Assembly (NCBI GenBank): GCA_947632105.1
Contig: CANROD010000008.1
Coordinates: 1-64,000 of the forward strand
Source: an uncultured Oligella sp.
GTDB lineage: Bacteria > Pseudomonadota > Gammaproteobacteria > Burkholderiales > Burkholderiaceae_B
Direction of reading: 5' to 3'
DNA length: 64,000 nt
Shown here piece by piece: positions 1 through 8,885 of the stretch. Numbering within the stretch: the first letter of the stretch is position 1; each line of letters starts with the position of its first letter. The notes under the pieces were generated by a model, which was given only the letters and a program-made list of their open reading frames with translations, searched no databases and was not told the origin of the DNA. The translations under genes were made by a program, and so were the position numbers.

Positions 1-329
1 TGATCAATCGCTGTAAGCTGGCTGATGGAGCTTTTGAAGAAGCCAAAGGGCAGGTTAGGCTTGCTGCTGATGTGCAGCCCTCTGATAGCTCTAAGCTTGA
101 AGTGCGATTTGCGCCTACTTGGCTGTCTTTTATACCTTCTGTTTGGGGTGATTACTGGATTTTGAAAGTAGTTGGTGACTATGAGTATTCACTTGTTGGT
201 ACACCAGATCGTCAGTACTTATGGGTGCTGTCTCGAGCCAAACAACCTGATGTGGCTGTGGTTAACGAGTTATTAGATTATGCAAAAGAGTGGGGCTTTA
301 CAACAGAAGACGTCATCATGACAGAATAA
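1..329 (+). CDS. blc: Lipocalin family protein (Blc-like), 3' part only
   Basis: The frame that is open from the window edge (first full codon at position 3) and stops at 327-329 encodes the C-terminal half of a bacterial lipocalin. The segment GDYWILKVVGDYEYSLVGTP followed by RQYLWVLSR is the typical end of the barrel in the Blc family, outer-membrane lipoproteins that bind lipids or fatty acids, often under envelope stress. The N-terminus, including any signal peptide and lipobox, lies outside the window, so lipoprotein status cannot be seen. The internal ATG at 72 is a Met codon, not the likely start, because clear family sequence continues upstream of it. Confidence 0.85.
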   Translation, partial: INRCKLADGAFEEAKGQVRLAADVQPSDSSKLEVRFAPTWLSFIPSVWGDYWILKVVGDYEYSLVGTPDRQYLWVLSRAKQPDVAVVNELLDYAKEWGFTTEDVIMTE

Positions 330-458
330 TAAAAATAGGGTTACTATAGTTATGTTGCAAATTTAAATAGATACTAACTATTTATACTTTGTAAGTCTGT
401 TAGACTTTATTGTCTTTAAGAGCTTGATTGATTAATACTTTTTGATAGTAGATATATT

Positions 459-1577
459 GTGACAGATGCTTGGCAGTATCTTTTGATTTGTGTAGTGGCG
501 TTTATGGTAGGTGGTTTAATTATTGCCTCTGAGCGTTGGCATGGGCGTTATACCGGTGACACCGATTTAGATAAGCCTCAAGCCTCACATGCACGTTCGA
601 CTCCGCGTATTGGCGGTCTGGCGGTGTTTGCCGGTACGTTAGCCGGTTTACTGGTCTTAGGTAAACCAGATAATACGACCTTGAATTGGTTTTGGCCTGC
701 TTTATTTGTCGCTGCAATGCCGGTGTTCGTGGCCGGTATTTTAGAGGATATTACTAAAGAAATTGGCTCTGGCAAGCGTTTGTTAGCCGCCTTTGCTTCA
801 GCAGCAATTGCTTGGTGGCTTTTAGGTGGGGTCTCACGGGTCGGTTTTGAGTGGTTCGACTGGGTTCTAAGTTTTTGGCCTATATCGTTGTTGTTTACTA
901 TGGTTGCTGTCGGTGGTTGTACTCATGCAATGAATCTTATTGACGGCATGAATGGCCTAGCTGGTATGGTTTCCTGTTTGATCTCTATTTCTTTGGCCTT
1001 GGTTGCGTATCAGGTCAATGATATGGCGATTTTTGCTATTGCTCTTGCGATGGCATCTGCGGTAATGGGATTTTTAGTCTGGAATTTTCCTTTTGGTCGA
1101 GTGTTTTTAGGTGATGGCGGCGCTTATTTTATTGGGTTTATATTAGCTGAGTTAGCGGTTCAGTTGGTTGCACGTAACCCCTCTGTATCGCCTTTTTATG
1201 CGCTTGCTGTCTTGTTCTATCCAATTTTTGAGACGATGTTTTCGATTTGGAGGCGTCGTTTTATTCGCAAGGTACGAGTCGATCAGCCTGATGCGTTGCA
1301 TTTACATCAACTAATTTTTAGACGCTTAGTACGAGTGACGTTTAGTCGTGATAGTCGTCATCGTGTGCCTGCCTTATGTAATGCGCTAACATCACCGTAT
1401 TTGTGGGTGTTATGTTTGATTGGTTTGATGCCGGCGACTATTTTTTGGTCTAATTCGTGGATGCTTTGTTTATCTATGCTGGTCTTTTCGGGACTTTATT
1501 TGTGGCTCTACTCACGCTTAGTTAATTGGCGTTGCCCACGATGGTTATTGTTACCGTCAGTATTTAGTCGCAGATAA
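459..1577 (+). CDS. Undecaprenyl-phosphate sugar-1-phosphate transferase (MraY/WecA family)
   Basis: Polytopic membrane protein of 372 residues in the glycosyltransferase 4 (MraY/WecA/WbpL) family, which moves a HexNAc-1-phosphate from its UDP form to undecaprenyl phosphate and so primes a lipid-linked glycan at the inner membrane. Visible motifs are RIGG (50-53), EDITK (96-100, where DD is usual), NLIDGMNGL (159-167), FLGDGG (216-221) and HLHQ (281-284). The start is GTG with no clear Shine-Dalgarno sequence. It opens a co-directional polysaccharide cluster, which favours an O-chain or capsule role over peptidoglycan MraY. Which sugar is transferred cannot be read from the sequence. Confidence 0.85.
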   Translation: MTDAWQYLLICVVAFMVGGLIIASERWHGRYTGDTDLDKPQASHARSTPRIGGLAVFAGTLAGLLVLGKPDNTTLNWFWPALFVAAMPVFVAGILEDITKEIGSGKRLLAAFASAAIAWWLLGGVSRVGFEWFDWVLSFWPISLLFTMVAVGGCTHAMNLIDGMNGLAGMVSCLISISLALVAYQVNDMAIFAIALAMASAVMGFLVWNFPFGRVFLGDGGAYFIGFILAELAVQLVARNPSVSPFYALAVLFYPIFETMFSIWRRRFIRKVRVDQPDALHLHQLIFRRLVRVTFSRDSRHRVPALCNALTSPYLWVLCLIGLMPATIFWSNSWMLCLSMLVFSGLYLWLYSRLVNWRCPRWLLLPSVFSRR

Positions 1578-1634
1578 TTATTATCATGATTTATAGTTAG
1601 ATTGTTAATTTATAAAAACACTTGGGAGTTTGCT

Positions 1635-2909
1635 TTGAAGCTAGAGGATATTAGATTAGCAGTGATTGGTTTAGGCTATGTTGGCCTACCATTAGCGGTG
1701 GAATTTGCAAAAAAGCGTTCAGTTATCGGTTTTGATATTAATCAGAGTCGTGTTGAAGAACTAAAAGATGGTAAGGACCATACCTTAGAGGTTGAGCCGG
1801 AAGGGCTCAAAGCAGCTAAATATATTAGCTATACTGCTGATGCTGAAGATTTACGAGCGGCTAATACCTATATTGTTACTGTGCCCACTCCCATTGATGA
1901 GTATAAGCGTCCCGATCTAACACCCTTGCTCAAGGCTTCAGAGATGCTTGGCAAGGTGCTTAGTAAAGGTGATATTGTCATCTATGAGTCAACGGTTTAT
2001 CCTGGTGCGACTGAGGATGATTGTGTGCCTGTATTAGAGAAGTTCTCTGGTTTGACTTTTAATCAGGACTTTTTCGTAGGTTATAGTCCTGAGCGTATTA
2101 ATCCAGGTGATAAGGATCGACGTGTTACTAATATCACCAAGGTCACTTCTGGATCGACTCCAGAAGCTGCGGAGTTGATCGATCAGTTATATCAACAAAT
2201 TATTACAGTGGGTACGCATAAAGCAACCAGTATTAAGGTTGCTGAGGCTGCTAAGGTAATTGAAAATACCCAGCGTGACGTTAATATTGCCTTAATTAAT
2301 GAATTGGCTATTATCTTTAATCGTTTGGATATTGATACTGAGGCGGTATTAGAAGCCGCCGGCACCAAGTGGAATTTTTTGCCATTCCGGCCAGGTCTAG
2401 TCGGTGGGCATTGTATTGGTGTTGATCCATATTATTTAACTCATAAAGCGCAATCTATTGGCTACCACCCAGAGATTATTTTGGCTGGTCGTCGTTTAAA
2501 CGATGGTATGGGTACTTATGTGGTTGCTCAATTAATAAAAGCGATGACTAAAAAACGTATCCAAGTACAAGAGTCTCGTATTTTGGTAATGGGTTTAACG
2601 TTTAAAGAAAATTGTCCTGATTTACGTAATACGCGTGTTGTTGATATTGTTAATGAACTTGCCGAATACAACATCAACGTTGACGTATATGACCCTTGGG
2701 TTGACCCAGAAGAGTGTGAGCGCGAATACGGAATTAGGCCTATTCAGACGCTGGAAGAAGGTGCGTATGACGGGGTTATTCTTGCTGTGGCGCATCAGCA
2801 GTTTAGAGACATGGGTATTGATAAAATTCGAGCCATTGGTAAGGACGAACACGTTCTTTATGACCTCAAGTATGTTTATGATGCAGAAGACGTAGATGTT
2901 CGTTTATAG
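1635..2909 (+). CDS. tviB: UDP-N-acetylhexosamine 6-dehydrogenase (TviB/WbpO type)
   Basis: NAD-dependent UDP-sugar dehydrogenase of 424 residues that oxidises C6 of UDP-GlcNAc or UDP-GalNAc to the uronic acid. It has the Rossmann motif GLGYVG (12-17), the ESTVYPGAT segment and the catalytic cysteine in GGHCIGVDP (Cys260). A TTG at 1635 is preferred because GGGAG lies 6 nt upstream and the product then begins [17 protein letters not shown], as family members do; an in-frame TTG at 1602 would add 11 residues with no support. The epimerase gene follows 41 nt later, the same pair as tviB-tviC of the Vi antigen and wbpO-wbpP of Pseudomonas aeruginosa O6. The symbol is by family resemblance. Confidence 0.87.
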   Translation: MKLEDIRLAVIGLGYVGLPLAVEFAKKRSVIGFDINQSRVEELKDGKDHTLEVEPEGLKAAKYISYTADAEDLRAANTYIVTVPTPIDEYKRPDLTPLLKASEMLGKVLSKGDIVIYESTVYPGATEDDCVPVLEKFSGLTFNQDFFVGYSPERINPGDKDRRVTNITKVTSGSTPEAAELIDQLYQQIITVGTHKATSIKVAEAAKVIENTQRDVNIALINELAIIFNRLDIDTEAVLEAAGTKWNFLPFRPGLVGGHCIGVDPYYLTHKAQSIGYHPEIILAGRRLNDGMGTYVVAQLIKAMTKKRIQVQESRILVMGLTFKENCPDLRNTRVVDIVNELAEYNINVDVYDPWVDPEECEREYGIRPIQTLEEGAYDGVILAVAHQQFRDMGIDKIRAIGKDEHVLYDLKYVYDAEDVDVRL

Positions 2910-2950
2910 GGCATCACTTAAGCTTATTTACTCTTTTATATATAAAAATT

Positions 2951-3976
2951 ATGACGACTAAGTTTGAACAAGTAAAACAACAATTAATTGATCAACCAAA
3001 AACTTGGTTGATCACGGGGTGCGCAGGTTTTATTGGCTCTAATTTATTAGAGTTTTTATTAAAACATGAGCAAAAGGTAGTAGGCTTAGATAACTTTTCG
3101 ACCGGTTTTCAGCATAATTTAGATGAGGTACAAAGCCAAGTCACTATTGAGCAGTGGTCTAATTTCCGTTTTATTGAGGGTGATATTCGTGATTTAGCCG
3201 TTTGCCAAGAGGCGGTTAAGGGCGTGGATTATGTATCGCATCAGGCGGCTTTAGGGTCAGTACCACGCTCTCTCAATGACCCGATTACGACCAATCAGGT
3301 TAATATCGATGGTTTTTTAAATATGCAGATAGCGAGTCGTGATGAAGGCGTTGAGTCTTTCGTTTTTGCGGCATCTAGCTCAACTTATGGCGATCATCCT
3401 GATTTGCCGAAGCAAGAACCAAAAATTGGTAATCCTTTATCGCCTTATGCGGTGACTAAGTATGTTAATGAGCTTTATGCGCACGTATTTGCTCTGAATT
3501 ATGGCTTTAAGTCTATTGGTTTACGTTATTTCAATGTCTTTGGTAAGCGACAAACACCTAATGGTGCCTATGCTGCAGTGATTCCTAAGTGGACTAGCTC
3601 GATGATTCACGGCGAGGATGTACTTATCAATGGTGATGGTGAGACCAGTCGTGATTTTTGCTACATAGAAAATACGGTACAAGCCAATATTCTTAGTTCG
3701 GTGCAAATGCCTGAGTCTGGTTTTGAGGTTTATAACGTTGCCTTAAATAACCGTACGTCACTTAACGAGTTATTTGTTCACTTAAATGAATTGCTTGCGG
3801 AAAATGGTCTGACTTATTCAAAAGAAGCTGTGTATCAGGACTTTAGAGCAGGTGATGTGCGCCACTCTCAAGCCGATATTGCAAAAATTACTGAGCAATT
3901 AGGTTATCACCCAACGTACAGTATTCGAGAGGGATTGGCTGAGGCAATGCCTTGGTATATTAACTTCTTAAAGTAA
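2951..3976 (+). CDS. wbpP: UDP-N-acetylhexosamine C4-epimerase (WbpP/TviC type)
   Basis: Extended short-chain dehydrogenase of 341 residues. The NAD-binding motif TGCAGFIG is at 22-29, the catalytic serine run SSS at 142-144, and the Tyr/Lys pair in SPYAVTK at 166 and 170. The helix before the Rossmann fold (about 20 residues) is characteristic of WbpP/TviC rather than GalE. These enzymes interconvert UDP-GlcNAc and UDP-GalNAc or their uronic acids. With the preceding dehydrogenase it would supply UDP-GalNAcA-type donors for the transferases downstream. The gene is separated from the flippase gene by only 4 nt, so the cluster is very probably one transcript. Exact substrate is inferred. Confidence 0.87.
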   Translation: MTTKFEQVKQQLIDQPKTWLITGCAGFIGSNLLEFLLKHEQKVVGLDNFSTGFQHNLDEVQSQVTIEQWSNFRFIEGDIRDLAVCQEAVKGVDYVSHQAALGSVPRSLNDPITTNQVNIDGFLNMQIASRDEGVESFVFAASSSTYGDHPDLPKQEPKIGNPLSPYAVTKYVNELYAHVFALNYGFKSIGLRYFNVFGKRQTPNGAYAAVIPKWTSSMIHGEDVLINGDGETSRDFCYIENTVQANILSSVQMPESGFEVYNVALNNRTSLNELFVHLNELLAENGLTYSKEAVYQDFRAGDVRHSQADIAKITEQLGYHPTYSIREGLAEAMPWYINFLK

Positions 3977-3980
3977 GGCG

Positions 3981-5339
3981 GTGTTTTTTAAGCGCATAAA
4001 AGCCCTTGATGGGGATCACCTGAGGATTGCTAAAGGTGCCCTGCGAGTGGCTTTTTTCTTGTTTATCGGAAAAATAGCAGGTGCTCTAAAAGAGATTGCG
4101 GTAGCGGACCGTTATGGTGTCAGTGATGTGGTTGATGCCTACCAATTCACGATGACTATGAGTACTTGGCTACCAGCCACCTTGGTTGGTGTTTTGTCTA
4201 TTGTGTTGATACCAAGCTTTGTTAAGTTGCGTCATGATAGCGGAACGGAGCAAAGGCGCTTTATTTCCCAAGTTGAAGGCTTAATGCTCTTGATTGGGGT
4301 GTTGTTGGCGGGTCTGACTTTGGCTGTTTGGCCATGGGTTTTAGAGTATGGGGCTGGTGGGTTTAGTTCTGAGGCTAGAGTCATTAGCCAGCGCCTGATT
4401 TATGGCTTTGCACCAACGGTTTTACTGATTCTTTTGATTGGATTAAGTATGTCGCGGCTGAGGGCTCGTGAGCGACATATTAATACACTGCTAGAGAGTT
4501 TGCCTGCGCTATTTATTTTGTTTTGGATTTTAGCCAGTCCGAGTGATATTACTGTCATGCCCTTATTGTGGGGAACCTTAATAGGTTATATTTTGCAGGC
4601 AGTGATTTTGCAGTTTTTAGCCGTTAGAGCAGAACCTGACAAGCAATGGATTAAACCGACGATTAATTTTTCTTCGCCTTATTGGTCTGCGGTCATTAGC
4701 GCTGCCGGTGTGATGTTGATAGGGCAAGTGGCAATGAGCTTTGTAGGGCCTTTAGATCAGATGATTGCAGCTCGCTTAGATAGTAATGCCAATGCTACCT
4801 TAGGTTATGCTGCTCGGGTACTATCACTAATTATCGGTTTAGGTGCTGCGTCTGTGGGTCGTGCGGCTTTGCCGGTATTAGCTGATATTCAGGCACAAGG
4901 TGAGTATGTGCGGGCACGTCGAGTCGCCGTTAAGTGGGCGTTAGGCATGTTGTTGCTTGGTGTGCTAGTCGTTGTGGTGCTATGGGCACTTAGTCCATGG
5001 ATAGTGCAGCTTTTATTTGAGCGTGGTGCTTTTAGTGCAGAAAATACTGCAACGGTGGCGTCGGTGATGCGTTATGGTTTGTTGCAGTTGCCATTTTATT
5101 TTGGTGTGCTGATTTTAGTTCAGCTGATGGCAAGTCAAAATCGCTATGGCTTGATGGCATGTATTGCCTTAGTTAACTTTATTCTAAAGGCAGCATTAAG
5201 TTTTTACTTTGCACCTATAATGGGGGCTGAAGGTATTATGTTGGCGACTAGTTTGATGTATTTGTTGTCCTTTAGCTGTTACTTTGCTGCCGTGATTACT
5301 ATTAAACCAGAATTTAAAAAAGCTAAACCATCAGTTTAG
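3981..5339 (+). CDS. MOP-superfamily lipid-linked glycan flippase (MurJ/Wzx-like)
   Basis: Integral membrane protein of 452 residues with about a dozen hydrophobic segments. N-terminal GKIAGALKEIAVADRYGVSD and internal ERGAFSAENT resemble the MurJ (MviN) group of the MOP superfamily, which flips lipid II or other undecaprenyl-linked oligosaccharides to the periplasm. It is shorter than MurJ (about 510 residues) and lies between sugar-nucleotide genes and glycosyltransferases, so a dedicated flippase for this cluster's glycan is the more likely role. The start is GTG at 3981, 4 nt after the epimerase stop. Whether another murJ exists elsewhere is not visible here, so an essential role in peptidoglycan synthesis cannot be excluded. 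Confidence 0.78.
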   Translation: MFFKRIKALDGDHLRIAKGALRVAFFLFIGKIAGALKEIAVADRYGVSDVVDAYQFTMTMSTWLPATLVGVLSIVLIPSFVKLRHDSGTEQRRFISQVEGLMLLIGVLLAGLTLAVWPWVLEYGAGGFSSEARVISQRLIYGFAPTVLLILLIGLSMSRLRARERHINTLLESLPALFILFWILASPSDITVMPLLWGTLIGYILQAVILQFLAVRAEPDKQWIKPTINFSSPYWSAVISAAGVMLIGQVAMSFVGPLDQMIAARLDSNANATLGYAARVLSLIIGLGAASVGRAALPVLADIQAQGEYVRARRVAVKWALGMLLLGVLVVVVLWALSPWIVQLLFERGAFSAENTATVASVMRYGLLQLPFYFGVLILVQLMASQNRYGLMACIALVNFILKAALSFYFAPIMGAEGIMLATSLMYLLSFSCYFAAVITIKPEFKKAKPSV

Positions 5340-5404
5340 TATGGCCAAGATCAAGAATATTTCATAAAATTATAAATAACTTGGTGTAGTTTCAACAGGT
5401 TTTC

Positions 5405-6532
5405 ATGTTAAATAATCAATCTAATAGTCGCATTCTTCTATATATTCCATCGCTTCGAGGTGGTGGCGCCGAGCGTGTAGCCGTTGATTTGGCAAGGCGC
5501 TGGGTTTACGATGGCCACGAGATTATTCTGGTCACTCAGACTGATGAGTCAACTGACACCTATCAGCTTGATGCTAGGGTGCAGCGTGTTAGCCTTAATA
5601 CTTTCGCTAAGACTGGTTTTTTTGGGCACTTAAAGCAAATTGTTCATCTCCGTCGCGAGATTAAGCGCTATCGTCCTGATATTGTGGTGTCTTTTTTGAC
5701 CTCTGCCTCAATTTTTAGCATTGTTGCTGGATTTGGCTTGCACTGTAGGGTCATTGTCACTGAGCATGCTTACCCACCTTTTCAAACGCTATCTGCTTCT
5801 TGGCAGCGTCTACGCCGGCTCCTATACCCTATGGCCGCGCAGGTGGTGACGTTAACTCAAGCAACAGCGGACTATTTGCGCAAAGAAACTCCTAAGGCTA
5901 AGTTTACAGTGATTCCAAATGCCGTTCATTGGCCGCTTGAAGAGCATGAGCCGAATATTCGAATATCTAAGCAGGATGGTAAAAAATGGCTATTGGCGGT
6001 TGGTCGTTTACAGCCAGTAAAGGGTTTCGACCTGTTAATTGAGAGTTTCGCTAAGTTTGCTCATGCTTACCCTGATTGGGATTTACTTATTTTAGGTGAT
6101 GGCCCTGAACGAGATAATTTGGCCGAACAAATTGAACGTGCCGGACTGCAGCAGCGTGTTGTTTTAGTCGGGCGCGTAGGTAATATGCAATGGTGGTATG
6201 GTAAAGGTGATATATTTGTCTTGAGTTCACGCTCTGAGGGCCTTTCTAATTGCCTGCAAGAGGCTATGTCTTATGGTCTGCCTTGTGTTGCCTTTGATTG
6301 TGATGTGGGGCCGCGCGAATTAATTCGTCATGATATTGATGGTTGTTTAGTGCAGCCAACTGAATCAGTTGAGGCGCTGACTGAGGGAATTGTTAGTTTA
6401 CTCAATGACCCTGAGCGTAGACGTAAATATAGTAAACGAGCTGTTGATATGCGTGACCGTTATAGTATGCGTCGTGTCAGCGGTATGTGGAATGAGCTTT
6501 TTCAAGACGTCCTCCAGAATAAACACAAATAA
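5405..6532 (+). CDS. Glycosyltransferase family 4, first of four
   Basis: GT-B fold retaining glycosyltransferase of 375 residues. The N-terminal acceptor-side motif GGGAERVAVDLARRW and the C-terminal donor-binding block SEGLSNCLQEAMSYGLP (the EX7E motif) are plain. It would add one sugar from a nucleotide donor to the lipid-linked chain on the cytoplasmic face of the membrane. It has no membrane span and lies 65 nt after the flippase gene and 9 nt before the next transferase. The GGGAERV motif is common in GT4 transferases of O-antigen and N-glycan clusters such as PglA/PglH, but donor and linkage cannot be told. Confidence 0.82.
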   Translation: MLNNQSNSRILLYIPSLRGGGAERVAVDLARRWVYDGHEIILVTQTDESTDTYQLDARVQRVSLNTFAKTGFFGHLKQIVHLRREIKRYRPDIVVSFLTSASIFSIVAGFGLHCRVIVTEHAYPPFQTLSASWQRLRRLLYPMAAQVVTLTQATADYLRKETPKAKFTVIPNAVHWPLEEHEPNIRISKQDGKKWLLAVGRLQPVKGFDLLIESFAKFAHAYPDWDLLILGDGPERDNLAEQIERAGLQQRVVLVGRVGNMQWWYGKGDIFVLSSRSEGLSNCLQEAMSYGLPCVAFDCDVGPRELIRHDIDGCLVQPTESVEALTEGIVSLLNDPERRRKYSKRAVDMRDRYSMRRVSGMWNELFQDVLQNKHK

Positions 6533-6541
6533 GGCATTGTT

Positions 6542-7723
6542 ATGCAGCCTGTCGTAGTTCCTCAAGGTGGTAGAAAAATCGTTCTACTAATCAGTTCGAT
6601 GAATGCCGGCGGTGCCGAAAGGGTAGCGGCAGCATTAGCTAATAGTTGGGTGGCATTGGGCAATGAGGTATCTATTGTGCCATGCTTTTCTCAAGGTAGT
6701 GGGCAGTCATTTTACACTCTTGATGAGCGGGTAAAATTGCACTGGCTAGTCGAGGATTTACCTAGGTCTAAAGTGCTTAGTCGCTTATTAAAACCTGTGG
6801 TATTGAGGCGCAAGTTAAAAGCTTGGCAACCAGATGTTGTGGTGTCGTTTCTCACAAATGTCAATGTCACGGCGTTATTGGCGACTTATGGTCTAAAGGT
6901 ACCGGTCATCGTTTGTGAGCGAACTAATCCATTATCAGAGTCTCATTTACCTTTTTTCTTAAGTAAGTTACGGAAGGCTCTATACCCTAGGGCAGCGGCT
7001 GTGATGATGCAAACAGAGGCAGCGGCGCGTGATTATGCCGACTATAGGCCAAACCTTAAGTATATTCCTGCTATTGCTAACCCTATCTCAGCAGAGTTGA
7101 TTGAGGAATTGCAGGCTTTGGATACGCAGGCTGTAGAAATTAAGCGAGATGCTGATTCAGCTGCTCCAAAGGTGTTGCTAAGTATGGGCCGCTTAGTAGA
7201 GTTAAAGCAGTTTTCATTGTTAATTGATTGCTTTGCTGCTGTGGCAGAGGAGTTTCCTAGTTGGCAATTACATATTTATGGTTCGGGTCCGTTAACAGGC
7301 CAGTTGGCTGCACAAATTGACGCCTTGTCGTTATCGGAACAGGTGTTTTTAAAGGGGGCGACAAAGGCGCCGTGGCAAGCGATGCGAAAGGCTGATGCTT
7401 TTGCAATGAGTTCAAAGCGTGAAGGTTTTCCAAACGTGTTGTTAGAGGCGATGGCCAACGGTTTACCTGCAATTGCCATGGATTGTCCTTACGGCCCTGC
7501 TGAGTTGAGTAGGCATGGTGAAGTCGCTTTATTAGTAGAGACTCGTGATGCTTTTATTGATGGTTTACGCAAGCTTTTAGGTGATGAAGCGTTACGTGAA
7601 CAGCTTGCTGTTCAAGGTCAAGAGCATGTACTACAAAACTATAGTCAAGAAAAGGTCTTAGCGGATTGGGAGCAGCTATTTCAAAATCTAAAGATTGAGG
7701 CGAGTACAAATGCAAACGAATAA
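6542..7723 (+). CDS. Glycosyltransferase family 4, second of four
   Basis: GT4 protein of 393 residues, visibly related to its upstream neighbour: both have an N-terminal GGAERVA motif, a VVSFLTN segment before the hinge, a TE or CE-R motif in the middle, and a C-terminal block (KREGFPNVLLEAMANGLP) ending in CPYGPAEL. The pair probably arose by an old duplication. It would act on the cytoplasmic face, extending the undecaprenyl-linked glycan. It overlaps the next gene by 14 nt, a sign of translational coupling. Substrate is unknown. Confidence 0.82.
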   Translation: MQPVVVPQGGRKIVLLISSMNAGGAERVAAALANSWVALGNEVSIVPCFSQGSGQSFYTLDERVKLHWLVEDLPRSKVLSRLLKPVVLRRKLKAWQPDVVVSFLTNVNVTALLATYGLKVPVIVCERTNPLSESHLPFFLSKLRKALYPRAAAVMMQTEAAARDYADYRPNLKYIPAIANPISAELIEELQALDTQAVEIKRDADSAAPKVLLSMGRLVELKQFSLLIDCFAAVAEEFPSWQLHIYGSGPLTGQLAAQIDALSLSEQVFLKGATKAPWQAMRKADAFAMSSKREGFPNVLLEAMANGLPAIAMDCPYGPAELSRHGEVALLVETRDAFIDGLRKLLGDEALREQLAVQGQEHVLQNYSQEKVLADWEQLFQNLKIEASTNANE

Positions 7724-8873
7724 TGAGCATAAGTCTTTAAAGGTCGTTCACCTTATTAGTGGCTTAGGTCATGGTGGGGCAGAGTCCGTCTTATTTCGTC
7801 TGACTGCCAATGCGAAAAAAGACCACCATATTGTTTTAAGTATGCAGGATGGTGGGGTATTTACAAAGAAGTTTGCAGAGACAGGGATTGAGTTACACTG
7901 TTTAAATATGCCGGCAGGAAAAATGGGTCTGCGTGACTTTTGGCGTTTACGTAATAAGTTGAAGCAACTAGCACCCGATGTGGTGCAGTGCTGGATGTAC
8001 CACGCTGACATTATCGGTGGTCTAGCCGCGCGTTTAGCAGGAATCAAGGCAGTGCTTTGGGGGGTACGTAACTCGGGCGATAACTTAGTACGCAGTAGTC
8101 GCTCCTCCTATTACTTGGCGCGCTACTTTGGTTGGACTTCCTATTTTATTCCTCAATTAATCGTTGTCTGTGCTGAGTTAGCTGCTCAGCGTCACCAAGC
8201 CTGGGGCTATAAGTCGTCAAAAATCAGAGTGATCCCAAATGGCTATGATTTAAGCCGTTGGCAGCTTGCAGATGTCGAGACCAAGCAGCAAATCCGAAAG
8301 GCGCTAGGGTTAGCAGTCAATGAGCCTGTGATAGGGTTGGTGGCACGATGGAATCCCTTAAAAGATCATGCTAATTTAATTCAAGCTTTTGCTGCCGTGC
8401 TAAAAGAGCGTTCTACGGCAACCTTAGTATTAATCGGTGAGGGTCTGAGTAAGGATAATACAGAGCTTATGGCGCTTTTACAGCAGACTGGTTTAACGGT
8501 AGGTGAGCAGGTTATTTTGCTAGGACGTCGAGAGGATGTGCAGGCGTTAATACCGGTGCTTGATTTACACGTCCTGTCAAGTATGGCTGAGGGGTTTCCC
8601 AATGTTGTTGCTGAGTCAATGGCTTGTGAGGTGCCTAATGTGGTAACTGATGTAGGTGATGCGGCATTTATCGTGGGTTCTTATGGTTGGGTGGTGCCAC
8701 GGCAAAACGCTCAGGCCTTAGGTCAGGCGATGAATGAGGCATTGTCATTCTTAGAAACACCAGCGGCCGTTGATTTTAGGCATGCATGTCGCCAGCGCGT
8801 TGTTGACAATTTCAGTTTAGAGAAAATGATCGAACGTTATGAGGAAGTTTGGCGTGAAGCTTTCCGAAAATAA
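7710..8873 (+). CDS. Glycosyltransferase family 4, third of four
   Basis: GT4 protein of 387 residues with GLGHGGAESVLFRL near the N-terminus and the donor-binding block AEGFPNVVAESMACEVP. The ATG at 7710 is chosen since GAGG lies at 7697-7700; an in-frame TTG at 7695 would overlap the previous gene further. It belongs to a different GT4 subgroup from the preceding two (GGAESV rather than GGAERV; WNPLKDHANLI after the linker), the type often seen in exopolysaccharide and capsule loci. It is expected to be a cytoplasmic enzyme acting on the lipid-linked intermediate. Donor sugar not determinable. Confidence 0.8.
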   Translation: MQTNNEHKSLKVVHLISGLGHGGAESVLFRLTANAKKDHHIVLSMQDGGVFTKKFAETGIELHCLNMPAGKMGLRDFWRLRNKLKQLAPDVVQCWMYHADIIGGLAARLAGIKAVLWGVRNSGDNLVRSSRSSYYLARYFGWTSYFIPQLIVVCAELAAQRHQAWGYKSSKIRVIPNGYDLSRWQLADVETKQQIRKALGLAVNEPVIGLVARWNPLKDHANLIQAFAAVLKERSTATLVLIGEGLSKDNTELMALLQQTGLTVGEQVILLGRREDVQALIPVLDLHVLSSMAEGFPNVVAESMACEVPNVVTDVGDAAFIVGSYGWVVPRQNAQALGQAMNEALSFLETPAAVDFRHACRQRVVDNFSLEKMIERYEEVWREAFRK

Positions 8874-8885
8874 AGAGTGCTATCA

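Noticed and set aside
392..408. Small hairpin (AAGTCT-GTT-AGACTT) after the lipocalin gene
   Set aside because: Only 6 bp of AT-rich stem with an interrupted T-run; not enough to call a terminator.
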